Part shown: piece after piece, positions 58,597-64,000 of the stretch | Position numbering within the stretch: position 1 is the first letter of the stretch | How the letters are laid out: the number at the start of each line of letters is the position of its first letter | Source of the DNA: Auraticoccus monumenti | Lineage (GTDB): Bacteria > Actinomycetota > Actinomycetes > Propionibacteriales > Propionibacteriaceae | Assembly (NCBI RefSeq): GCF_900101785.1 | Contig: NZ_LT629688.1 | Span: 2,604,001-2,668,000 of the forward strand | Length of the DNA: 64,000 nt | Direction of reading: 5' to 3' | The notes under the pieces: generated by a model | What the model was told of the DNA's origin: nothing | The model's input: the letters and a program-made list of their open reading frames with translations, nothing else | Database searches by the model: none | Position numbers and translations under genes: made by a program

Positions 58597-58896
58597 TCAG
58601 CCCCCGAGCCGGTCCAGCCGGTCTGCGGCCCGTCGTGCGCGCTCGGCGCTCGACAGGTCCCACCAGGGGTCCCCGCGCTCCCCGAGACCCTCCTTGGCCA
58701 GCTGCACCCGGTCCCGGGCGGCGCGGCGGGCGTCGTCGTCACCGGCGGTGCGCACCGCGGACCGGGCCCGGCCCAGGTGCGAGCGGAGGCGGGCCGCGTC
58801 GTCCGGGTCGAGCCCCGGGTCCTCGGCGCGCCACCGGCGCCCGCCGACGACGATCCAGCGCCCGTCCTCGGTGCGCTCCACGCCGTCCCGGTCCAC
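58597..58896 (-). CDS. Small hypothetical actinobacterial protein (Tol-like annotation)
   Basis: 99 residues from GTG 58896: DGRWIVVGGRRWRAEDPGLDPDDAARLRSHLGRARSAVRTA and VQLAKEGLGERGDPWWDLSSAERARRAADRLD. The RSHLGRARSAVR and KEGLGERG-x-x-WW blocks are conserved in a common small protein often labelled biopolymer transporter Tol, although no transport role is evident. Charged, soluble, no membrane segment. Function unknown. Confidence 0.75.
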   Translation of the reverse strand: MDRDGVERTEDGRWIVVGGRRWRAEDPGLDPDDAARLRSHLGRARSAVRTAGDDDARRAARDRVQLAKEGLGERGDPWWDLSSAERARRAADRLDRLGG

Positions 58897-58978
58897 CGGG
58901 CCATGGTCGCACCGACCGCGTCCCGACCGCGGAAGGCGCCCGGCGGGCCGGTCCCGGGGGAGGACCGGCCCGGTCGGG

Positions 58979-59617
58979 TCAGCGCGGGTAGACCGCGTCG
59001 ACCTCGACCTCGACCAGCCAGCCGTCCACCGGCAGGTTCTCGATCTCCAGGGCGAAGCGGGAGGGACGGGCCTCGTTGACCACCATCGGCGTGGTGGTGG
59101 CCGAGCCGAGCTGGACGTCCAGGGTCTTCCCGGTGGCCAGGTTGGTGTTGGCGAAGAACTGCCGGTAGGCCCGGTTCCACCCGGCGAAGTCCATCTCGGC
59201 CTGGCCGTCGGGGTTCTGCAGGAAGACGCGCATGGAGATGACGTCGTCGTAGTCCAGCCCGGCCCGCTCGAGGTTCTCCCCGATCCGCATCAGCACGTTG
59301 ATGCCCTGGGCCTCGGTCAGGGTGACCCCGGCCGGCAGCTGCCCGCCCGGGAAGACGTCGGTGGGGATGTAGCGCTGCTCGGCGGTGGCGCCCGCGGTGG
59401 TGTTCATCGCCCGCGGCCCCAGCCCGGAGGACTTGTACCAGTCGGTCATCCGCCCGATGGCCACGCCGTCGGCGATGCTCGGGGTGTCCCCGGTGGTGAA
59501 GGAGTGGGCCTGGTTGGCCCTCGGCCGGAACAGCTTGTCGTCGGCCACCGCGGTGACGGGTACGGCCACGGCCAGGGTGACGGCGACCGCGAGGGCGATC
59601 TTCACGGGGTTCTTCAT
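58979..59617 (-). CDS. Secreted RidA-family protein
   Basis: 212 residues: signal peptide KNPVKIALAVAVTLAVAVPVTAVA, then a YjgF/YER057c/UK114 fold (VTLTEAQGINVLMRIGENLERAGLDYDDVISMRVFL, AGWNRAYRQFF, FALEIENLPVDGWLVEVEVDAVYP). Classical RidA hydrolyses enamine/imine intermediates; secretion is unusual. It is divergent from a Tat-exported flavin amine oxidase whose product would be an imine, so the pair probably works together outside the cell. A remnant of this gene lies at 30180-30271. Confidence 0.88.
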   Translation of the reverse strand: MKNPVKIALAVAVTLAVAVPVTAVADDKLFRPRANQAHSFTTGDTPSIADGVAIGRMTDWYKSSGLGPRAMNTTAGATAEQRYIPTDVFPGGQLPAGVTLTEAQGINVLMRIGENLERAGLDYDDVISMRVFLQNPDGQAEMDFAGWNRAYRQFFANTNLATGKTLDVQLGSATTTPMVVNEARPSRFALEIENLPVDGWLVEVEVDAVYPR

Positions 59618-59972
59618 GCTGCCTCCAGAGTGGGCGGACGCCCGCGTGGGCGTCCGGTGCGGGCCCGACGGCCAGGGCGCCGTCCGGTCTGCCGCGGAAC
59701 GTAGCGACGGCGCGTATCGCGGTGATGACGCCAGATGACGGTCGCAGGTCGGCACCCGCGCTCCCCGACGTCCGGCACCCCGACGCGGCGCGGGGAGCGC
59801 GGACGGCGCCGAAACACGACGGTCACAGGAGCCCGGGAACGGTAAGCGGGCCGCAACACGGCGTGCCGGGAACCGACATCCCGCCGCCCTACCGTCCGGG
59901 ACGGCACTGGTGGTGACCGGGACGGACGACCGAGCACCCGGCTCCCCAGGCCCCCTCCCTGAAAGGTCTCGC
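59618..59972. other. Divergent promoter region of ridA-like and amine oxidase genes
   Basis: 355 bp without a gene. Ribosome sites lie next to each start (GGAGG before 59617, GAAAGG before 59973). I found no strong palindrome that could be called an operator. Confidence 0.5.
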
Positions 59973-61580
59973 ATGGCTGACGAGAACACCCCCGCCATCA
60001 CCCGACGCCACCTGCTCCAGGCCGTCGGCGCCACCTCCAGCGCCGGCGTCATGTTCGCCGCGATGGGCGCCCTCGGCCTCGCCCCGACCGCGGGCGCCCA
60101 GCCGCGGAACGAGGAGTGGGAGCCGCCGCGCAAGGGTGACTTCTCCCTGACGGGCCGCACGGCCAAGAAGGTCGTGGTCGTCGGTGGCGGGCCCGCCGGG
60201 CTGGCCTCGGCCTACGAGCTGCAGAAGGCCGGCTACACGGTGACCGTGCTCGAGGCCCGCCACCGCGTGGGTGGACGCACGCTGACCATGCGCCCCGGTG
60301 ACGCCGAGACCGACCTCGACGGCAACCGCCAGGTCGCCCGGTTCGCCGACGGCATCTACATGAACGCCGGCGCCGCCCGCATCGCCCAGTGGATGGTCAC
60401 CATGGACTACATGCGTGAGCTGGGCGTCCCCTACGAGGTGTTCACCAACGCCAACGCCGACGCCTACCTCTACAACGAGAAGTCCGGCGCCACCCCGGGC
60501 AACCCGGTGCGCTACCGGACCGCCAAGGCCGACGTCTTCGGCTACACCTCCGAGCTGCTGACCATGGCCACCGACCAGGGTGCGCTGGACGGGCGGCTGA
60601 GCGAAGCCGACAAGGAGAACCTCCGCGCGTTCCTGCGCAGCTGGGGCTCGCTGACCGACGGCAAGTACCAGGGAGGCAGCAACCGCGGCTACTCGGTCTA
60701 CCCCTCGGCCTGGAACGAGCACGGCACCCCGCTGCCCGGCCCCGGCTCGGTCTCGGAGGTGCTGGCCTCGAAGGTGGGTCAGTACTTCCCCTTCGAGATC
60801 AACTGGGAGCAGTCGATGCTCATGTTCCAGCCCAAGGGAGGGATGGACACGATCTCCCAGTACCTCGCCAAGGCCGTGGGCACGCAGAACGTCCTGCTCA
60901 AGTCGGTGGTCAGCAGCGTCCAGAACACCACCGACGGTGTCCGGGTGACCTACACCGCCGCGAACGGCAAGGAGCGCCAGATCGAGGCCGACTTCGCGGT
61001 GGTCAGCGCCCCGGCGGCCCTGATGCGTCGCTGGGACACCAACTGGGGCTCCGAGACCGACGCCGCGCTGGGCGAGTTCGCCACCCGGTCCCCGGCCGGC
61101 AAGATCGGCCTGCAGTACCGCTCCCGCTGGTGGGAGGAGGACCACAAGATCTACGGCGGCATCACCGAGACCGACATGGACCTGGCCCACCTGTGGTACC
61201 CGTCCTACGGCTACGGCGAGCGCAAGGGCCTGATCATCGGCTACTACAACACCGGCGCCAACGCCCGTGCCTACGGCAGCCTCTCCCACGCCGGCCGGCT
61301 GCGCCGCGCCGTCGAGCAGGGGGTCAAGATCCACGGCGACAAGTACCGCTCCGAGCTGGACACCGCCTTCTCCATCTCCTGGGACAAGGTGCCCCACATC
61401 GAGGGCGCCTGGGCCTTCCCCAACACCAGCTCACCACGCTTCAAGCAGCTCCAGCAGGGGAGCGGGCAGGTGTACTTCGCCGGTGACTGGATGTCGGAGA
61501 TCTCGGCCTGGCAGCACGGGGCGTTCTGGTCGGCCCGCTACGCCGTCCAGGCCCTGCACACCCGGGTGATGACGTCCTGA
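59973..61580 (+). CDS. Tat-exported flavin monoamine oxidase family protein
   Basis: 535 residues. Twin-arginine leader TRRHLLQAVGATSSAGVMF (Arg11-Arg12). FAD-binding VVVVGGGPAGLASAYELQKAGYTVTVLEARHRVGGRT at about 66-100; FADGIYMNAGAARI, then the substrate domain with MLMFQPKGGMDTISQYLAKAVG, and the FAD-binding end FAGDWMSEISAWQHGAFWSARYAVQAL. It oxidises a primary amine or amino acid outside the membrane, releasing imine and hydrogen peroxide. Divergently paired with a secreted RidA. A strong terminator follows. Confidence 0.92.
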   Translation: MADENTPAITRRHLLQAVGATSSAGVMFAAMGALGLAPTAGAQPRNEEWEPPRKGDFSLTGRTAKKVVVVGGGPAGLASAYELQKAGYTVTVLEARHRVGGRTLTMRPGDAETDLDGNRQVARFADGIYMNAGAARIAQWMVTMDYMRELGVPYEVFTNANADAYLYNEKSGATPGNPVRYRTAKADVFGYTSELLTMATDQGALDGRLSEADKENLRAFLRSWGSLTDGKYQGGSNRGYSVYPSAWNEHGTPLPGPGSVSEVLASKVGQYFPFEINWEQSMLMFQPKGGMDTISQYLAKAVGTQNVLLKSVVSSVQNTTDGVRVTYTAANGKERQIEADFAVVSAPAALMRRWDTNWGSETDAALGEFATRSPAGKIGLQYRSRWWEEDHKIYGGITETDMDLAHLWYPSYGYGERKGLIIGYYNTGANARAYGSLSHAGRLRRAVEQGVKIHGDKYRSELDTAFSISWDKVPHIEGAWAFPNTSSPRFKQLQQGSGQVYFAGDWMSEISAWQHGAFWSARYAVQALHTRVMTS

Positions 61581-61602
61581 TCCCGCCGGTCTGACCGGCG
61601 CG

Positions 61603-61641
61603 GCAGGGCCCGGACGCTTGAGGGGGGCGTCCGGGCCCTGC
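61603..61641 (+). terminator. Terminator after the amine oxidase gene
   Basis: Perfect 15-bp stem GCAGGGCCCGGACGC (61603-61617) with its complement at 61627-61641, 9-nt loop, 22 bp past the stop codon. Confidence 0.92.
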
Positions 61642-61794
61642 TGCGTGCGGGCGCTGCCCGCAGGCGGGACGGGTCGGCAGCGTAGGAGTCAGCCGCGCCG
61701 GGTCGGGTACCTGTCCGGCCGTGAGCGTCCCCGTGCCCCTCCACCCGCACCCGACCGACCGCCTCCTGGGCCCCGACCAGGTCGCGGTGCCCGC

Positions 61795-62409
61795 ATGATC
61801 GACCCCGACGCCGTCCGGTGGTCCCGCCCGCACGAGCCGGGCGGCGAGCGCCCGGTGCTGCTGGTGCTGCACGGCCACGGGATGACGGAGTCGATCGGCT
61901 TCGAGCTGCACCGCCAGCTGCCCGACGCCCTCGACGTGGCCTTCCTGCGGGGCCCGATGCGGCGGAAGGGCGGCTACGGCTGGTTCCCGCTGGACGCCAG
62001 CGTGACCACCGAGCAGATCGAGGGCTCCGCCCGCTACGTGCTGGACTGGATGGACGGCGCGGGGCTGACCGCGCCGGTCGGGATCCTCGGCTTCTCCCAG
62101 GGCGCGTGCACGGCGCTGGAGGCCGTCCGCCAGGCGCCGGGGCGGTTCCGCTACGCGGTGAACCTCTCCGGCTTCGTCTCCCCGCTGGTTCCCGACGACG
62201 CCGCCCTGCAGCAGCAGCGGCTGCCCGCCCTGTACGCCCGCGGTTCGGTCGACCCCCTGGTGCCGCAGGTCGTGGTGGGCTGGACGCGGCGCTGGATGCA
62301 GGCCAACCTGCAGCTGACCGAGCGGGTGTACCCCGGGCTGGGGCACAACGTGAACCCCGAGGAGATCGCCGACCTGTCGGCCTTCCTGAGCGAGCAGCTT
62401 GCCGGCTGA
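61795..62409 (+). CDS. Phospholipase/carboxylesterase-family alpha/beta hydrolase
   Basis: 204 residues. RPVLLVLHGHGMTESIGFELHRQLP, nucleophile VGILGFSQGACTALEAV (Ser in GFSQG), acid in GSVDPLVP and His in YPGLGHNVNPEEI give a complete triad of the YpfH/carboxylesterase type. Cytosolic esterase, substrate unknown. ATG 61795 has no strong ribosome site. Confidence 0.9.
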   Translation: MIDPDAVRWSRPHEPGGERPVLLVLHGHGMTESIGFELHRQLPDALDVAFLRGPMRRKGGYGWFPLDASVTTEQIEGSARYVLDWMDGAGLTAPVGILGFSQGACTALEAVRQAPGRFRYAVNLSGFVSPLVPDDAALQQQRLPALYARGSVDPLVPQVVVGWTRRWMQANLQLTERVYPGLGHNVNPEEIADLSAFLSEQLAG

Positions 62410-62436
62410 GGACCGCTGCTGAGACCGTCGTCGTCC

Positions 62437-63351
62437 TCAGCGCTGGTCGGCGGCGCCGAGCACGGCGCCCCAGGCCCCGGCCCACGGACCCAGCGCGCTC
62501 GGCACCACCGGGGGCACGGAGTGGAAGGTGGCCCGCTCGGTGAGCTTGACCACCGCCGGGGCCACCACCACGTCCGCGGCCTGACCAAGGCCACCGCCGA
62601 CCACGACCAGACCCGGGTCGACGGTGGCCAGCAGGGCCAGCAGCGCCCGGGCCAGCGCGGTGGTGGCCTGGTCGAGGACGGCGCTGGCGCCCGGGTGGCC
62701 CGCGCGGGCGGCCTCCACCAGGTCGCGGGCCGTCGGAGCCGTTTGCGGGGTGCTGCCCTCGGCGGCCAGCACCTCCTGCCAGCGCCGGGCCAGGTGCTCG
62801 GCACCGACCAGGGTCTCCAGGCAGCCGCGCTGCCCGCAGGAGCAGAGCCGTCCGTGGTCGTCCTGGCTCACGTGCCCCACCTCGCCGGCGGACAGATGGG
62901 CCCCGGCCAGCACCTGGCCGCCGATCACCTGCGCCCCGGCGATCCCGGTGCCCAGCGTGAGCACGTACACGTCGGCGTGCCCGCGCCCGGCACCGAGGAC
63001 GGCCTCGGCCCGGGCGGCGGCCCGCCCGTCGTGGACGGCCACCACCGGGACCCCGAGCGCGGTGCCGAGGACGTCCCCGACCGCCACGCCGTCGAGCCAG
63101 GGCAGGTTCACCGACCGGGTCACTACGCCGTCGCCGTCCAGCAGGCCGGGCACGGTGACGCCCGCGGCGGCCACCGTCCGTCCGGCCAGGAAGGCCTGCA
63201 CCCGGTCGGCGAGCAGGTCCAGCGCGCCCGGCCCTCGCGGGGTGGGGACCTGGGTCTGCTCCAGCGGTTCCGCGCCGTCGGGACCGGGCCGGCCCAGCAG
63301 CAGCTTGGTGGACGTCCCGCCGAGGTCGACGCCCAGCAGCGGCGCGCTCAA
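62437..63351 (-). CDS. ROK-family sugar kinase
   Basis: 304 residues. ATP-binding PLLGVDLGGTSTKLLLGR, VYVLTLGTGIAGAQVIGGQVLAGAHLSAGEVGHVSQDDHG (catalytic Asp region) and the zinc motif CSCGQRGCLE, all diagnostic of ROK kinases rather than ROK repressors (no N-terminal helix-turn-helix). Glucokinase- or N-acetylhexosamine kinase-like. It starts with TTG inside the stop of the upstream cutC gene (TTGA overlap), so its translation is coupled. Confidence 0.9.
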   Translation of the reverse strand: MSAPLLGVDLGGTSTKLLLGRPGPDGAEPLEQTQVPTPRGPGALDLLADRVQAFLAGRTVAAAGVTVPGLLDGDGVVTRSVNLPWLDGVAVGDVLGTALGVPVVAVHDGRAAARAEAVLGAGRGHADVYVLTLGTGIAGAQVIGGQVLAGAHLSAGEVGHVSQDDHGRLCSCGQRGCLETLVGAEHLARRWQEVLAAEGSTPQTAPTARDLVEAARAGHPGASAVLDQATTALARALLALLATVDPGLVVVGGGLGQAADVVVAPAVVKLTERATFHSVPPVVPSALGPWAGAWGAVLGAADQR

Positions 63352-64000
63352 CGGGCGGCCCGCACCGCGGCCATCAGGTGGCGGGCCAGGTCCTCGTCGG
63401 TGGTGGCGTGACGGGTCGACTCCGGGGAGGAGCCCAGGCCGAGGTCGAGCACGTCGGCCCCGTCGCGGCTGGCGGAGGCGTGCACCGCGTGCACCCCCAC
63501 CGCGGAGAGCGCGGCGACGAACTCCGGCCGGACCCCGCCGCCGGCCATCACCTCGATCTCACCGCCCGCGGCGGCCACCACGTCGCGCAGCGTGGCGAGC
63601 CCGTCGACCGCCCGGGGCGCGCCCCCGGAGGTGAGCACCCGACGGACGCCGGTGCCCCGCAGGGCCGCCACGGCCTCGGCGGGGGAGCGCAGGGTGTCCA
63701 GCACCCGGTGCACGGTCACCTCCAGCCCCGGCACCGCCGCGACCACCTCGGCCACCCCGTCCAGGTCGAGCTCGGGAGCACCGTCCGGGCCGGTCCGGGT
63801 CAGCCCCACCACCACCCCGTCGGCCCCGTGGGCGGCGGCGGCCCGGCAGTCGGCGAGCAGCACGGCCCGCTCGTGCTGGTCGTAGTCGAAGCCGCCCGAG
63901 CGCGGGCGGATCAGGACGTGGACGGCGGGTCCGCCGGCTCCGCGGGCCGCGACGGCCGCGTCGACCAGCCCGGTCGAGGGGGTCAGTCCGCCCAGGGCGA
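63348..64000 (-). CDS. cutC: CutC-family protein (5' end outside window)
   Basis: The frame continues past base 64000, so the N-terminus is missing; about 216 residues are visible. Visible CutC landmarks: ALGGLTPSTGLVDAA, VHVLIRPRSGGFDYDQHE, GADGVVVGLTRTGPDG, VTVHRVLD and VRRVLTSGG, with EVMAGGGVRP near the end. TIM-barrel family originally linked to copper homeostasis, with an uncertain biochemical role. Coupled to the ROK kinase, which suggests a sugar-related function here. Confidence 0.92.
   Translation of the reverse strand, partial: ALGGLTPSTGLVDAAVAARGAGGPAVHVLIRPRSGGFDYDQHERAVLLADCRAAAAHGADGVVVGLTRTGPDGAPELDLDGVAEVVAAVPGLEVTVHRVLDTLRSPAEAVAALRGTGVRRVLTSGGAPRAVDGLATLRDVVAAAGGEIEVMAGGGVRPEFVAALSAVGVHAVHASASRDGADVLDLGLGSSPESTRHATTDEDLARHLMAAVRAAR

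Overview
The window is 64 kb of a high-GC Gram-positive chromosome, most likely from an actinomycete. The coding is dense, GTG starts are common, and many genes have a -10-like hexamer 5-8 nt before the start codon, as expected for leaderless transcripts. Family content agrees: a CmtR-type metal sensor, a mycothiol-type DinB protein, a phthiotriol-type methyltransferase, a WhiB-free set of TetR/AraC/YafY regulators, and an ECF41-type sigma factor. I do not name a genus. No tRNA, rRNA or CRISPR array was recognised.

Layout. 1-4.05 kb: end of a quinone-reductase-like MDR gene, an AlkA-type glycosylase, ychF, and a CmtR/CDF metal-efflux pair with a 51-residue Cys-tailed protein. 4.05-11.96 kb: orphan PqqD-like and hypothetical genes, a DinB-like protein, a channel-like protein, DUF421, NhaA, and a PP2C phosphatase. 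12-26.1 kb: a run of divergent regulator/enzyme pairs (AraC/SDR, TetR/SnoaL-SDR, TetR/hydrolase, TetR/ADH, AraC/DUF2000, YafY/VOC, CGNR/MFS), several with clear palindromes in the shared intergenic region. 26.1-30 kb: two secreted metallophosphoesterases. 57.9-64 kb: ordinary housekeeping and amine catabolism (flavin amine oxidase with a secreted RidA, ROK kinase, CutC).

The most interesting part is 30.4-46.4 kb. An ECF41-type sigma factor (WLPEP linker, SnoaL tail with DGGG and NPYKL motifs) sits among the partner families typical of ECF41 (carboxymuconolactone decarboxylase, NAD(P)-binding epimerase-like proteins). Six copies of one promoter pattern, [CG]CTCAC[AG]-N16-GGTC, stand in front of the sigma gene itself, a lipocalin/CrtC-like gene, a four-helix membrane protein, an epimerase pair, an E1alpha-E1beta-E2 dehydrogenase operon ending in an FMN reductase, and a four-gene redox operon. 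The redox operon encodes NDH-2, a cytochrome b that has lost both high-potential heme ligands, CopC, and an orphan succinate/fumarate-type flavoprotein. Divergent to it is a riboflavin synthase gene under an FMN riboswitch. I infer one sigma-controlled redox regulon in which 2-oxoacid oxidation, NADH reoxidation, an unusual cytochrome b and flavin supply are co-expressed.

46.36-57.7 kb is an island of lower GC. It begins with a serine-recombinase remnant and holds unrelated hypothetical genes, an APH-like kinase, a Nudix protein, and an IS3-family element (1265 bp, 3-bp target duplication) that splits a transglutaminase-like gene cleanly. It also holds a glycosyltransferase flanked by direct repeats. 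Three reading frames in it are broken at homopolymers (T8, C7, G5), which points to decay or to assembly indels.
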